A stretch of DNA of 64,000 bases from Myxococcales bacterium 68-20 (lineage in GTDB: Bacteria; Myxococcota_A; Polyangia; Polyangiales; Polyangiaceae). The stretch spans positions 213,017 to 277,016 of the forward strand of contig MKVQ01000049.1 of assembly GCA_001899635.1 (NCBI GenBank). The letters run 5' to 3'. A model generated the notes under the pieces. It did not search any database and was not told the DNA's origin. It worked only from the letters and a program-made list of their open reading frames with translations. The translations under genes were made by a program, and so were the position numbers. Shown here one piece after another: positions 52,707-63,746 of the stretch (the first letter of the stretch is position 1; each line of letters begins with the position of its first letter).

Positions 52707-52956
52707 CGCCCGATCCTTCCACCCGCTCGACGGGGGAGCAAGCCGTGCCGAGCGAGACGCCCCGCGAAGCGCGTGCGTCGACGATCGCAGCGACCGATGC
52801 GCCCCGCGCGTCATGGAAGCATCGACTCCGCCGCCGAGATAGGCCCTGGTCAAGCGTGAGCGCGGCGCCTATCTCACGGCGGCCACTGCGTGTTAGAAGG
52901 CGGCCTCCAACGAGACGCCCAACTCCGGCCGTGCCGGACAGAGCGAGGATTCCATC

Positions 52957-53895
52957 ATGCCCACCCGCAAGAAGATCGGACTCATTGGCGCAGGCAACAT
53001 CGGCGGCGAGCTCGCGCGGCTTTGCGCGAACAAGGAGCTCGGCGATGTCGTCCTCTTCGACATCCCCGCGAAGGAGAACTTTGCCAAGGGTAAGGCGCTC
53101 GACCTCGAGCAGAACAGCTCCGTCCTCGGCTACGACTCCGCGATCAAGGGCTCGTCGAACTGGGAGGACCTGAAGGGCGCCGACGTCCTCATCGTCACCG
53201 CCGGCATCCCGCGCAAGCCGGGACAGTCGCGTGACGACCTCGTCGCCGTCAACCTCCCGATCATCCGCGACGTCGCGAACAACGCGAAGAAGTACTGCCC
53301 CGACGCGTTCGTGATCGTGATCTCGAACCCGCTCGACGCGATGGTCTACGAGTACAAGCGCGTCACCGGCTGCGACAAGAGCAAGATCGCCGGCATGGCG
53401 GGCGTGCTCGACTCGGCGCGCTTCCAGCTCTTCCTCGCCCGCGAGGCGAACGTGAGCATCAAGGACGTCCGCGCGATGGTCCTCGGCGGCCACGGCGACG
53501 ACATGGTGCCGGTCCTCTCGATGACGACGATCAACGGCGTCCCCGCGACGACGCTCATCGCGAAGGACAAGCTCCAGTCGATCGTCGACCGCACCCGCAA
53601 GGGCGGCGGCGAGATCGTCAACCTGATGGGCACGAGCGCGTACTACGCGCCGGCGTCCTCCGCGGTCGCGATGGCCGAGGCGTTCCTCCTCGATCAGAAG
53701 CGCCTCCTCCCCTGCGCCGCGTACCTCGACGGCGAGTACGGCTACAAGGACCTCTTCATGGGCGTCCCGGTCGTCGTCGGCGGCAACGGCGTCGAGAAGA
53801 TCCTCGAGATCCCGCTCACCGACGAGGAGAAGGGCATGCTCGCCAAGAGCGCGCAGAGCGTGCAGTCCGTCGTCGACGTCGTGAAGAAGAGCTGA
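52957..53895 (+). CDS. mdh: Malate dehydrogenase (LDH-like type)
   Basis: NAD binding is shown by IGLIGAGNIGGELARLCANK and the Asp of VVLFDIPAKE. Substrate specificity for malate is indicated by IPRKPGQSRDDL, where the first Arg of the mobile loop selects dicarboxylates. Catalytic residues are the His of VLGGHGDDMVP and Asp/Arg of AGVLDSARFQ. At 312 residues it belongs to the LDH-like MDH group of many bacteria. Followed by a clear terminator, so monocistronic. TCA partners sucC-sucD lie 1.7 kb downstream. Confidence 0.97.
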   Translation: MPTRKKIGLIGAGNIGGELARLCANKELGDVVLFDIPAKENFAKGKALDLEQNSSVLGYDSAIKGSSNWEDLKGADVLIVTAGIPRKPGQSRDDLVAVNLPIIRDVANNAKKYCPDAFVIVISNPLDAMVYEYKRVTGCDKSKIAGMAGVLDSARFQLFLAREANVSIKDVRAMVLGGHGDDMVPVLSMTTINGVPATTLIAKDKLQSIVDRTRKGGGEIVNLMGTSAYYAPASSAVAMAEAFLLDQKRLLPCAAYLDGEYGYKDLFMGVPVVVGGNGVEKILEIPLTDEEKGMLAKSAQSVQSVVDVVKKS

Positions 53896-53937
53896 TCGCT
53901 CGTCCGCCTCGCCCCGTCGCGAGGTGACGTCGAAGAC

Positions 53938-53975
53938 CGAAGGCCGGAGCGCGTGCAGAACGCCTCCGGCCTTCG
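53938..53975 (+). terminator. mdh terminator hairpin
   Basis: CGAAGGCCGGAG and CTCCGGCCTTCG form a perfect 12-base stem with a 14-base loop, 42 bases after the mdh stop, followed by TCGTTG. Confidence 0.8.
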
Positions 53976-54139
53976 TCGTTGACGGAGCGAAGCGGCGTCG
54001 TGCCAGGTTCGCGTGCGAGGACGGCGTGTTCTTGTGGCCCCGTGCCGGCGCGGGCCTGGCCCGTGCCAGGGCCTGCGCCTCGCAGGTGCGCGGAACTCCA
54101 TGGGGCGCGTGCTGGTGCGCTCCGTGCTCGGCGGCGGGA

Positions 54140-54409
54140 ATGACGACGACAGCCTGGGGCAACGCCGTGATCGTGGAAGAGGTGGCCGTGAAGCAGAGCG
54201 CGACGAGGCGGCGCGGGAAGGCGCGCGAGTTCTCGACGCTGGTGCAGCTGCTCGAGGGCGAGGAGGGAGAGAGTCTCGTTCGCTTCGCCTATTCGACCGG
54301 CGGCGCCGCGCGGCGAGGACCGGTCACGCTCCGCCCGGCGGACATCCACCGGCTCAAGAAGGCGCTCGCGAAGACCCCGCGTCTTCGCGCCGCGCTCGCC
54401 TGGACCTGA
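54140..54409 (+). CDS. Small hypothetical protein (89 residues)
   Basis: ATG 54140 begins MTTTAWGNAVIVEEVAVKQS and continues with a coherent, partly acidic and partly basic small domain (FSTLVQLLEGEEGESLVRFA, LRPADIHRLKKALAKT). The frame runs further upstream but there it is Cys/Arg/Ala-rich and unlikely to be coding. Ends in a basic helix. No family recognised; it could be a small nucleic-acid or regulatory protein. Supported mainly by plausible composition and position in a gap between mdh and the Ig-like gene. Confidence 0.55.
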   Translation: MTTTAWGNAVIVEEVAVKQSATRRRGKAREFSTLVQLLEGEEGESLVRFAYSTGGAARRGPVTLRPADIHRLKKALAKTPRLRAALAWT

Positions 54410-54451
54410 CGCGAACGTAGCGCCATCCGAGCGTGTGATAGTCCTCGAATC

Positions 54452-55351
54452 ATGGGGCGGCGATTCCACATTCGAGTGCTACTGGCGATCCTCGTCCTCG
54501 TGATCGGCCTCGCGCCCTCGAGCTGCGCGGAGCCCCAGCTGCCCGCGATCGATGTCGCCCCTTCCGCCACGACGCTCGTGAGCGGGAAGACGATGCAGCT
54601 CTCGGTGACCCGTCGCTTCCCCGGCGGGCCCGTCGAGCACGTGACCGAGCGAGTGATGTACTCCTCGTCGAACCGAAGCATCGCGACGGTGTCGAGCACC
54701 GGGCTCATGACTGCCGGCTCCGAGCCCGGCTCCGTCGTCATTCGCGTGACCGACCTCGCGAACGACGCGGTCGGCACCGCGACGATCACCGTCGCGCTTC
54801 CCCGCATCGAGTCGATCGACATCGTCCCGTCTCCCGCCGTCGTCCTGCGCCCGGGCGTGAGCTTGAAGCTCACCGCGAACGCTCGGCTGAACGACGGCAC
54901 GACGAAGGACGTCACGAGCCAGGTCCTTTGGGCATCGGCGAACACGGCGGCCGCCACCGTCGGCGTCACCCCCGGCGACATCGGGCTCGTCACGGCGGTC
55001 GCCGTCGGCGAGACGACCATCACCGCCACGGACTCGGCCACGCTCGTCCAGGGGCGGACGATCGTCTTCGTGACCGGCGAGGCCACTCGCCTTTCGGCCA
55101 TCGTGGTCACGCCGAACCCGGCCACGCTCGCGCTCGGTCAGACGGCTCAGCTCGTTGCGCTCGGGGTCTACGCCGACGGCTCGACCAAGGACCTGACGAA
55201 AAACGGCGTTGCGTGGTCCTCCAGCAACGAGGCGGTGCTCACGGTGGGCGCGGACGGGCTTGCCACGAGCGTCGCCGTGGGCGAGTCCACCGTCACGGCC
55301 ACAGGGCCCGGCGGAACGGTGAAGGGCTCTGCCGCCGTGAAGGTCCAGTAG
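54452..55351 (+). CDS. Lipoprotein with three Big_2 Ig-like domains
   Basis: A lipoprotein signal ([16 protein letters not shown]) is followed by three bacterial Ig-like group 2 domains of about 90 residues each. Repeated hallmarks are the opening phrases [39 protein letters not shown] and [19 protein letters not shown], the central [26 protein letters not shown] and [13 protein letters not shown], and the closing [15 protein letters not shown] and GESTVTAT. Big_2 modules mediate adhesion or serve as spacers on the cell surface. 299 residues; no catalytic domain. It ends about 215 bases before sucC, no functional link. Confidence 0.9.
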   Translation: MGRRFHIRVLLAILVLVIGLAPSSCAEPQLPAIDVAPSATTLVSGKTMQLSVTRRFPGGPVEHVTERVMYSSSNRSIATVSSTGLMTAGSEPGSVVIRVTDLANDAVGTATITVALPRIESIDIVPSPAVVLRPGVSLKLTANARLNDGTTKDVTSQVLWASANTAAATVGVTPGDIGLVTAVAVGETTITATDSATLVQGRTIVFVTGEATRLSAIVVTPNPATLALGQTAQLVALGVYADGSTKDLTKNGVAWSSSNEAVLTVGADGLATSVAVGESTVTATGPGGTVKGSAAVKVQ

Positions 55352-55566
55352 CTCGCGCGCTCACGCGTCCACGCACGCACGCTCGCTCTGCGCAGGGCCG
55401 CTCACGTCGGCGCCGCTCGCGCGATCGGCGCGCTAACACGAGCCCGTCCGTTTCACGCGGCGAATGTCGCGTAGGCGTGACGAGCGGCCGCGGACATGTG
55501 GTAGCGTCGCGCCCCCATCCCCCCGGTCCCACGAGCACGTGGGGCACCACAACTTCAGAGGTCCGC

Positions 55567-56774
<1,208 letters not shown>

Positions 56775-56778
<4 letters not shown>

Positions 56779-57677
56779 GCATCCTCGTCGGCAAGGACAC
56801 CAAGCTGATCGTCCAGGGCATCACCGGCGGCGCGGGCTCGTTCCACGCGAAGCAGATGATCGAGTACGGCACCAACGTCGTCGGCGGCGTGACCCCGACG
56901 CGTGGCGGTGAGAAGTTCGAGGGCAAGGTTCCCGTCTTCGACACCGTCAAGCAGGCCGTGAGCGCGACCGGCGCCAACGCAACGGTGATCTTCGTCCCGC
57001 CGCCCGGCGCTGCGGACGCGATCCTCGAGGCGCTCGACGCGAACATCGAGCTCGTCATCTGCATCACCGAGGGCATTCCCGTCGTCGACATGCTCGGCGT
57101 CCGGCGCGTGCTCGAGGCGGCGCAGGCCGAGGCCCGCGCGAACGGGAAGAGCATCCCGCGCCTGGTCGGCCCGAACTGCCCCGGCGTGATCACCCCGGGT
57201 GAGTGCAAGATCGGCATCATGCCGGGCCACATCCACAAGAAGGGCAACATCGGCGTCGTCTCGCGCTCCGGCACGCTCACGTACGAGGCGGTCGGTCAGC
57301 TCACGGCGCTCGGCATCGGCCAGTCGACCTGTGTCGGCATCGGCGGCGACCCCGTCAACGGCATGGACTTCGTCGACGTGCTCGAGCTCTTCCAGAACGA
57401 TCCGGACACGCACGGCGTGATCATGATCGGCGAGATCGGTGGCGGCGCGGAGGAGCGCGGTGCCGAGTACATCAAGGCGAAGATGACGAAGCCCGTCGCC
57501 GCGTTCATCGCGGGCACGACCGCGCCGCCCGGTAAGCGCATGGGGCACGCGGGCGCGATCATCTCCGGCGGCCAGGGCACGGCGGCCGCGAAGATCGCCG
57601 CGCTCGAGGCGGCCGGCGCGAAGGTCGCTCCGACGCCGAGCGACATGGCGAGCACGCTCAAGTCGATGATGAGCTGA
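56775..57677 (+). CDS. sucD: Succinyl-CoA synthetase alpha subunit
   Basis: The CoA-binding, phospho-histidine subunit. The N-terminal Rossmann domain is [20 protein letters not shown] with [17 protein letters not shown]. CoA contacts lie in [13 protein letters not shown] and [10 protein letters not shown]. The active His is in [40 protein letters not shown] is fully conserved. 300 residues starting at GTG 56775 within the end of sucC. With mdh and icd nearby on the same strand, it completes a loose TCA neighbourhood. Confidence 0.98.
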
Positions 57678-57702
57678 TCGCGTTCGCCTCTCCGGCGAGC
57701 GG

Positions 57703-57760
57703 ACGCTCCGGCAGTCACGCTGTCTGTCCCGACGGGACCGACGCGGGGCGCCGGAGCGTC
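57703..57760 (+). terminator. sucCD terminator structure
   Basis: GACGCTCCGGC (57703-57713) pairs perfectly with GCCGGAGCGTC (57750-57760). The 36-base loop contains its own small hairpin (GTCCC-GAC-GGGAC). TCTCGCTTTG follows. It lies between convergent sucD and the lipoprotein gene. Confidence 0.6.
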
Positions 57761-57844
57761 TCGCTTTGTCGGCGCGATGCGTCCGGAGGTGCCGCGAAGA
57801 GCCCGCGCCGGAGCCGCTCCGAAAGCGGCGGCTCGATGCGCCCC

Positions 57845-58462
57845 TCAGCAGTCGACCATCGCGTCGCGTCGCTCGCGTTTCGGTGGCGCGACCTTCATCG
57901 GCGCCGGCGCGATCTCGCGCTCGCCGAACGGTCCACGGAGGATCGTCCTCCCGGATCTCGTCTCGAGCATGACGCGGTCCTTGCCGCACACGATCTCGAC
58001 GGGGCCGTCTCCCGCGTCGGTGCTCACGACCTTGCACGTCTGATCGCGCCGGCAGTTGCGCCAGATGTCGAGGTGAGGCGTTGCAGGGCCACCGTCTGCG
58101 AGCTGCTTGGGACAGAAGACGTGCTCGCGGCTCGGCTTTGCACCGCTGTCATCCGCCGTCTCGAGCAGGAGATCGGTTCCGACGGTGAAGTGCGCCTTGC
58201 CGTTGGCGCCGACGCCGGCGATGCACACCGCCTCCACGTGCTGGAGGACGAGTCCCACCGTGCCCTTCGCCTCCACCGCGAGCGGGGGAGGGGCCACGGT
58301 AGCGTCGACGGCGGCGTGGCCCACCGACGTGGCGGAGTCGGCCAACGCCGACGCTGCCGGCGAGGCGTCGTGAGGGGGTGAGCCATTCGTGGCGCTGGGC
58401 TCACGACGCGAGCAGCCAGCGAAGAGCACGAGCATCGCGACCGAAGGGAGCGCCAAGCGCAT
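57845..58462 (-). CDS. Small lipoprotein, unknown function
   Basis: The signal [17 protein letters not shown] ends in a textbook lipobox (LFAGC). A Ser/Ala/Asp-rich linker follows to about residue 60. The remaining 145 residues are beta-rich with four to five cysteines ([42 protein letters not shown]), probably disulfide-bonded, ending in Cys. No recognised family. It is transcribed toward sucD and lies just downstream of the flavoprotein gene's end, in the same orientation but not overlapping (start 58462; flavoprotein stop at 58507). Confidence 0.75.
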   Translation of the reverse strand: MRLALPSVAMLVLFAGCSRREPSATNGSPPHDASPAASALADSATSVGHAAVDATVAPPPLAVEAKGTVGLVLQHVEAVCIAGVGANGKAHFTVGTDLLLETADDSGAKPSREHVFCPKQLADGGPATPHLDIWRNCRRDQTCKVVSTDAGDGPVEIVCGKDRVMLETRSGRTILRGPFGEREIAPAPMKVAPPKRERRDAMVDC

Positions 58463-58506
58463 CGGCTGAGCCTACTACCAAGGTCGCTTCGAGTGGCTCT
58501 GCGCGC

Positions 58507-60096
58507 TCAGCGAGTGCCGATCTCGGTCTGCTCGAGCGCGAGCTCGAGATCCGCGAGCACGCGTCGCGACGCATTGAGCCCCGCCACCCCGAACACGCCA
58601 CCGGCAGGCCCCGCGCCGCGTCCGCACGTGTAGAGGCCGCTGATCGGCGTAGTCGGTGCGAGGCGATCGCCGAAGAGGAGCGTGTCGTCGACGTGGCCGA
58701 GGTGGCCGCGCGTGATGCCGAAGTGCGTCTCGAGCCTCTTCGGGTGGTAGAGCACCGCGTCGGCGACGAGCGCGCGCGCGCCGGGCGCGAACGTCTCGAG
58801 CATGTCGAGCACGACGTTGGTGAAGCGCTCTTCCTCCGTCGACCAGGTCGTGCCGGAGAGGTCGTAGGGAGCCCACGGAACGAGGATGGACGCGCTGTGG
58901 CGTCCGTCCGGATCGCGGAGGCTCTCGTCGGCGGCCGTCGGGAATACGCACTCGAGCGGAGGCTCGCTCGGGAGCCGGCCGGCGCTTGCGTCGGCGAACG
59001 CACGGCCGAGCGCGCGCACGGTGTCGTCCTCGCCGCCGGGGAGGACGAACGTGGTCGCGCGATGTTGGCCGCGGGCCTCGGGGAGACACGCGAAGCGCGG
59101 GAGCTCGGCGAAGGCGACGTTCAGCTTGGCGATGCCGCCCGAGCGCGTGAACGTGTCGATGCGACGGCTGTATTCTGCAGGCAACCGGTCGGCACCGACG
59201 AGCGCGCGGAGGCGCCACGGATCGGCGCTGGTGACGACGGCGCCGGCGCGGATCGTGCGCCCGTCGGCGAGGACGACGCCGGTGGCGGTGTTGCCCTCGA
59301 CCACGATCTGCGTGACGGCGGCGGACGTCCCGAGCAATGCGCCGGCAAGCTGCGCCTGCTCGGCGAGCGTCCGCGTGAGGGCGCCGATTCCGCCGGTCAC
59401 CACGGCGTCTCCGCCGCCGGGGAGCCCGCACGCAGCGTGTCGGACGAGGAGCGGGGCGCCGCTTCCGGGCGTGTCCCACGAAGCGAACGAGCCGCCGAGG
59501 GAGTCGGCCGCGAGCGCCGCCTTCAAGAGGGCGCTCTGGATGCCGAAGCGCGCCGCGTATTCCGCGAAGCTGCCCCGGCAGAGGGCTACGAACGGCGCCT
59601 GCAGCGCGGGCCGCACCCAGCGCTCGGCGACCTCTTCGATCGCCAATGGACCGGCGACCCATGCCGGCGCGAGATCGGAGGCGAGCGCGTCGAGCTCGGC
59701 GAACATCGCCGAGAGGGCATCGCGATCACGCTCCGAGACGACGCCGCCAGCGGCGGAGAGGAGCCCCTCGTGCCCCGCGCCCGCGAGGAGATAGCGCCCC
59801 GGCATCGTCGTCGGCACGAAGAGCGACGGATCGCGCGGCGCGAGCGGCAGCGGGAGCGCGAGGTGGGCGACGAGCTCCCTCGGGACGAACCCGACGCGAT
59901 GCGCGCCGGTGAAGGTCGCGAGCCGCGGTGCTTTCGCGAACGGATACTCCGTCCGGTGCATCCCGCCGATGGCCGGCTTGTCCTCGATGACCTGCACCGA
60001 CAAGCCCGAGCGGGCGAGGAGAAGCGCACAGACGAGCCCGTTGACGCCGCCCCCGACGACGATGACGTCCGGATCGTTCCCCGGCATCGCGTCCAT
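58507..60096 (-). CDS. FAD-dependent oxidoreductase, phytoene-desaturase/PYROXD2-like
   Basis: The FAD dinucleotide-binding motif is [20 protein letters not shown] with the Glu of [12 protein letters not shown]. The family's second motif [20 protein letters not shown] and the C-terminal FAD signature [20 protein letters not shown] are clear. The 529 residues match the CrtI/PYROXD2 branch of amine-oxidase-like flavoproteins. No carotenoid genes are near, so desaturation of a pigment is only one option; relatives also act as all-trans-retinol saturases or uncharacterised oxidases. A second ATG at 60087 is equally good. Divergent from ndk with an 81-base gap. Confidence 0.88.
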   Translation of the reverse strand: MDAMPGNDPDVIVVGGGVNGLVCALLLARSGLSVQVIEDKPAIGGMHRTEYPFAKAPRLATFTGAHRVGFVPRELVAHLALPLPLAPRDPSLFVPTTMPGRYLLAGAGHEGLLSAAGGVVSERDRDALSAMFAELDALASDLAPAWVAGPLAIEEVAERWVRPALQAPFVALCRGSFAEYAARFGIQSALLKAALAADSLGGSFASWDTPGSGAPLLVRHAACGLPGGGDAVVTGGIGALTRTLAEQAQLAGALLGTSAAVTQIVVEGNTATGVVLADGRTIRAGAVVTSADPWRLRALVGADRLPAEYSRRIDTFTRSGGIAKLNVAFAELPRFACLPEARGQHRATTFVLPGGEDDTVRALGRAFADASAGRLPSEPPLECVFPTAADESLRDPDGRHSASILVPWAPYDLSGTTWSTEEERFTNVVLDMLETFAPGARALVADAVLYHPKRLETHFGITRGHLGHVDDTLLFGDRLAPTTPISGLYTCGRGAGPAGGVFGVAGLNASRRVLADLELALEQTEIGTR

Positions 60097-60177
60097 CGCT
60101 CAGCCTCTACCACGTCCTTGCAGTTTTCGCCGGCCGATCCTAAACCCTCGCCCACCTTACACCGCTGGAGCAAGCAT

Positions 60178-60609
60178 ATGGCCGTCGAACGTACCCTCTC
60201 CATCATCAAGCCCGACGCCGTCGAGAAGAAGAAGGCAGGCGCGATCCTGGCTCTTCTCGAAGACGCCGGTTTCTCGATCCTCGCGTGCAAGCGCATGCAC
60301 CTCACGCGTCAGCAGGCCGAGGGCTTCTACGCCGTGCACAAGGCGCGCCCGTTCTTCGGCGAGCTCGTGGAGTTCATGATGCGTTCGCCGGTCTTCGTCG
60401 CCGTGCTCGAGCGTGAGGACGCCGTCGCTCAGTACCGCAAGGTCATGGGCGCGACCGATCCCGCGAAGGCGGACGACGGGACGATCCGCAAGCTCTACGG
60501 CGGCAGCGTCGGTGAGAACGCGGTCCACGGCTCCGACTCGCTCGACAACGCGAAGATCGAGATCGCCTACTTCTTCCCCGGCAACGAAGTCGCGCCGTCG
60601 GCCGGCTGA
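60178..60609 (+). CDS. ndk: Nucleoside diphosphate kinase
   Basis: It equilibrates NTP pools by a phospho-His intermediate. The start [20 protein letters not shown] is family-typical and the active site is [20 protein letters not shown], with the catalytic His in NAVHGSDS. Nucleotide-binding residues in [14 protein letters not shown] are conserved. 143 residues. dapD starts 19 bases after the stop, so ndk-dapD-dapE form a likely operon. Confidence 0.98.
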   Translation: MAVERTLSIIKPDAVEKKKAGAILALLEDAGFSILACKRMHLTRQQAEGFYAVHKARPFFGELVEFMMRSPVFVAVLEREDAVAQYRKVMGATDPAKADDGTIRKLYGGSVGENAVHGSDSLDNAKIEIAYFFPGNEVAPSAG

Positions 60610-60628
60610 GCGCGTAGGAACACCGAGC

Positions 60629-61450
60629 ATGGATGATCGCGCCCTCGTCGAGGCGGCCTTTGCCGACCGCTCCAAGCTGAAAGACCCCGCGTACGCCGCG
60701 GCGGTCGAGCGTACGGTCGGTCTCCTCGATCAGGGCGCGCTCCGCGTCGCCTCGCCTCCGGCCGAGCCGGACGGCGAGTGGGTGACGCACGCGTGGATCA
60801 AGCAGGCGATCCTCCTCTACTTCGCGATCCGCGGGATGGAGACCCTCTCGGTCGGCCCGTTCGAGTTCCACGACAAGATCCCGCTGAAGAAGGACCTCGC
60901 GAGCCAGAACGTTCGCGTCGTCCCGCCGGGCGTCGTCCGGTACGGCGCGTTCTGCGAGCCCGGCGTCATCGTGATGCCCGGCTACGTGAACATCGGCGCG
61001 CGCGTCGGTGCAGGCTCGATGGTCGACACCTGGGCCACCGTCGGCTCGTGCGCGCAGATCGGCAAGGATGTCCACCTCGCGGGCGGCGTCGGCATCGGCG
61101 GCGTCCTCGAGCCCCCGGGGGCCCGTCCGGTCATCGTGGAGGACGGCGCGTTCATCGGATCTCGCGTCGTGATCGTGGAAGGCATGCACGTCGGCAAGGA
61201 AGCCGTCATCGGCGCGGGCGTGGTGCTCACGTCCTCGACGGCGATCCTCGATGTGAGCGGACCCGAGGTCGTCGAACACCGCGGCCGCGTGCCGGCGCGC
61301 TCGGTCGTCATTCCCGGCATCCGCACCAAGAAGTTCCCTGCAGGCGAGTTCGGCATCCCCTGCGCCCTGATCATCGGAAAGCGCAGCGAGAGCACGGACA
61401 AGAAGGTCAGCCTCAACGATGCGCTGAGAGATTTCGCCGTCCCCGTCTGA
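60629..61450 (+). CDS. dapD: Tetrahydrodipicolinate N-succinyltransferase
   Basis: It succinylates tetrahydrodipicolinate in the lysine/meso-DAP pathway. The N-terminus (VEAAFADRSKLKDPAYAAAV) is followed by a left-handed beta-helix of hexapeptide repeats (VVPPGVVRYGAFCEPGVIVM, VGAGSMVDTWATVGSCAQIG, DVHLAGGVGIGGVLEPPGA). The latter is the DapD signature. It has 273 residues. Coupled downstream dapE completes two consecutive steps of the succinylase branch. The DAP made feeds peptidoglycan. Confidence 0.97.
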   Translation: MDDRALVEAAFADRSKLKDPAYAAAVERTVGLLDQGALRVASPPAEPDGEWVTHAWIKQAILLYFAIRGMETLSVGPFEFHDKIPLKKDLASQNVRVVPPGVVRYGAFCEPGVIVMPGYVNIGARVGAGSMVDTWATVGSCAQIGKDVHLAGGVGIGGVLEPPGARPVIVEDGAFIGSRVVIVEGMHVGKEAVIGAGVVLTSSTAILDVSGPEVVEHRGRVPARSVVIPGIRTKKFPAGEFGIPCALIIGKRSESTDKKVSLNDALRDFAVPV

Positions 61451-61478
61451 GCGCGAGGGACAGGAGCGTGAGCCGATC

Positions 61479-62600
61479 GTGAAGACTCCGCCGCCCTCGG
61501 TCCCGCAGACCATCGCGACGCCGACCACCATGGCCGTGGCGCTCGACGAGACGCTCCTCTGGCTGTGCGCGATCCCGTCTCCCATCGGAGAAGAGAAGGA
61601 GCTCTGCGACGCCGTCGCCGAGCGGCTCTCTCGTCGAGGGCTCGCCGGTCCGATCCGCCGCTACAACAATTCGATCGTCGTCCCGGTCGTCCGCACTCGC
61701 GAGAAGGGGCGCCCGCACGTCGCGCTCGTCGGGCACCTCGACACTGTGCGGACCGAGAACGGTCCCGCCCGCGTCGAAGGCGGACGGATCTACGGCGCGG
61801 GCGCCGCGGACATGAAGGCCGGCCTCGCAGTGATGATCGCCATCGCCGAGAACGCCGCCGAGCTCGTCGCGTGCGATCTCACGCTCGCCTTCTATGCGCG
61901 TGAGGAGGGGCCGTACGTCGAGAACGAGCTCGGCCCCGTGCTCGACGCCGACGAAGACCTCCGCACCGTCGATCTCGCGGTGTGCCTCGAGCCGTCGGAC
62001 AACCGGCTGCACCTCGGCTGCTGCGGCGCGATCCACGCGACCGTGAAGTTCGAGGGAAGGACGGCTCACTCCGCCCGGCCGTGGGAAGGCGACAACGCGA
62101 TCACGAAGGCGCATGGTCTCCTCACGCGGCTCGCGGAGCTCCGTCCGATCGAGCACACGATCGACGGCCACGTGTACCGGACGGTGACGACGGTCACGCT
62201 GGCGAACGGTGGGCGCGGGCGGAACGTCGTGCCCGACGTCTTCACTCTCAACTTGAATCACCGATTCGCGCCTTCGACCTCGCTCGAGCAGGCGCAGGCC
62301 GACGTGCTCGCCCTCGTGGGAGACGGCGCCTCCGTCCAGTTCACCGATCTGAGCCCCGCGGCGCTGCCGAACGCCAGTCATCCGCTGGTCCAGAAGCTGA
62401 TCGCCGTCGGCGTCGCGGGCGTCGAGCCGAAGCAGGCGTGGACGGACGTCGCGCGCTTCTCGGCGCTCGGGATCCCCGCGGTCAACTTCGGGCCGGGCGA
62501 GAACGCGCAGGCGCATCAGAAGAACGAGTCCACCGACTGCGGGCTGCTGTTCGCGGGCTATCGCATCCTCGCCGCCTGGCTGCACGGGATGGCGAGCTGA
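61479..62600 (+). CDS. dapE: Succinyl-diaminopimelate desuccinylase (M20 family)
   Basis: A two-zinc M20 peptidase-family hydrolase. Metal ligands: His in VALVGHLDTVRTENG, bridging Asp in GAGAADMKAGLAVMI, the Glu pair in FYAREEGPYVEN, Asp/Glu in CLEPSDN and the late His of AQAHQKNESTDC. The dimerisation lid region is VKFEGRTAHSARPWEGDNA. 373 residues from GTG 61479, 28 bases after dapD. The order dapD-dapE gives adjacent steps of one pathway, which favours DapE over other M20 functions. Confidence 0.93.
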   Translation: MKTPPPSVPQTIATPTTMAVALDETLLWLCAIPSPIGEEKELCDAVAERLSRRGLAGPIRRYNNSIVVPVVRTREKGRPHVALVGHLDTVRTENGPARVEGGRIYGAGAADMKAGLAVMIAIAENAAELVACDLTLAFYAREEGPYVENELGPVLDADEDLRTVDLAVCLEPSDNRLHLGCCGAIHATVKFEGRTAHSARPWEGDNAITKAHGLLTRLAELRPIEHTIDGHVYRTVTTVTLANGGRGRNVVPDVFTLNLNHRFAPSTSLEQAQADVLALVGDGASVQFTDLSPAALPNASHPLVQKLIAVGVAGVEPKQAWTDVARFSALGIPAVNFGPGENAQAHQKNESTDCGLLFAGYRILAAWLHGMAS

Positions 62601-62677
62601 CCGCCAGCCCTGCAGGCGTTTGCGCACGACCAAAGATCGCGACCGGCCGCCCTGAAATTGGTTAGCCTGCCGGGCGC

Positions 62678-63736
62678 ATGAAGACTCTGGTCCGCGGGTC
62701 CGCGGCGCTCGCGCTCATGATGTCCGTCGTGAGCTGCACCGGGCTCTTGAAGAAGTTGAAGGGGACGGAAGAGGACGCCGGCCTCGAGGCTTCGGTCGCG
62801 CCCGAGATCGAGTCCGAGCTCGCCGACGCCGGGACCGCGCCTGCCCCGGTGGCGCTCGCGACCAACGAGGGAGACGTCGCGCGCTTCCCGGACGAGACCA
62901 AGGTCGCCGACGTCTCGGCGACCCTTCTGCGTGCATACAACGTTCGTGAGGCCCCTCCTGCCGGGGCGGTGATCGTGGGGCTCCCGAAGGGAACTCCGGT
63001 CACGCAGATCGCGGAGCGCGGCGGAAGCTTCCTGATCACGTTCGAGGACCCGAAGACGCCGGGGACGAAAATGATGGGCTGGGTCCATCGTGACGCCTTC
63101 AGCGCCGTGATTCAGGACGCCGGGCCGCTCGTCTGCCCGAAGGGCGAGATCGCGCTCTTCGGCGACACGCCCTTCTGCGGAAAGCTGTGCAGCGAAGACA
63201 AGAATTGTCCGAGCGGGCAGGCGTGCAAGGGCCAGGCGAGCAAGCTTCTGCCGAGCGGAAAGGCCGGCGACGGCGTCACCGTTTGCAGCGTCTTCCACCC
63301 GCACGACGCCGGCGCTCCGGCGGTCGTCGATGCGGGCAAGGCACCCGTCGTCGATGCCGGCGCTCCGGCGGTCGTCGATGCAGGCAAGGCACCCGTCGTC
63401 GATGCCGGCGCTCCGGCGGTCGTCGATGCAGGTAAGGCACCCATCGTCGACGCGGGCAAGGCACCCGTCGTCGACGCGGGCAAGGCACCCGTCGTCGACG
63501 CCGGTACGACACCGGCGCCGACGGGCCCCGCGGCCGACGTCGTCGCGCCGACGGGGGGCAAGTGCCCTGCCAACTTCGTCCTCGTGACGAAGACGAACAA
63601 GTGCCACCGTTCGTGCGCGGTGGGGGCGACGCAGCCCGACCGACTCAAGAACTGCAGGAACAAGAATCCGCTCTGCATCAAGTGCGACAAGGACGAGAAG
63701 AAGGTCTGCGCCGAGGCGCAGGATCAGTGCCGGTGA
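62678..63736 (+). CDS. Lipoprotein with SH3-like domain and PVVDAG repeats
   Basis: The signal (SAALALMMSVVSC) ends in a lipobox Cys. Residues 75-150 form an SH3-like module (LLRAYNVREAPPAGAVIVGL, MGWVHRDAFSAV). A Cys-rich patch follows (GDTPFCGKLCSEDKNCPSGQ). Then come about 65 residues of tandem repeats built on APVVDAGK and APAVVDAGK (DNA period 24/48 bases, 63310-63507). The end is a second Cys-rich module (CPANFVLVTKTNKCHRSCAV, PLCIKCDKDEKKVC). The repeats probably act as a stalk. A paralogue begins 11 bases after the stop. Confidence 0.82.
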   Translation: MKTLVRGSAALALMMSVVSCTGLLKKLKGTEEDAGLEASVAPEIESELADAGTAPAPVALATNEGDVARFPDETKVADVSATLLRAYNVREAPPAGAVIVGLPKGTPVTQIAERGGSFLITFEDPKTPGTKMMGWVHRDAFSAVIQDAGPLVCPKGEIALFGDTPFCGKLCSEDKNCPSGQACKGQASKLLPSGKAGDGVTVCSVFHPHDAGAPAVVDAGKAPVVDAGAPAVVDAGKAPVVDAGAPAVVDAGKAPIVDAGKAPVVDAGKAPVVDAGTTPAPTGPAADVVAPTGGKCPANFVLVTKTNKCHRSCAVGATQPDRLKNCRNKNPLCIKCDKDEKKVCAEAQDQCR

Positions 63737-63746
63737 GGAGAATCGG

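Noticed and set aside
54928-55566. Longer N-terminus for SucC
   Set aside because: The frame is open upstream, but the family begins exactly at [10 protein letters not shown] and the extra part overlaps the Ig-like lipoprotein gene in another frame.
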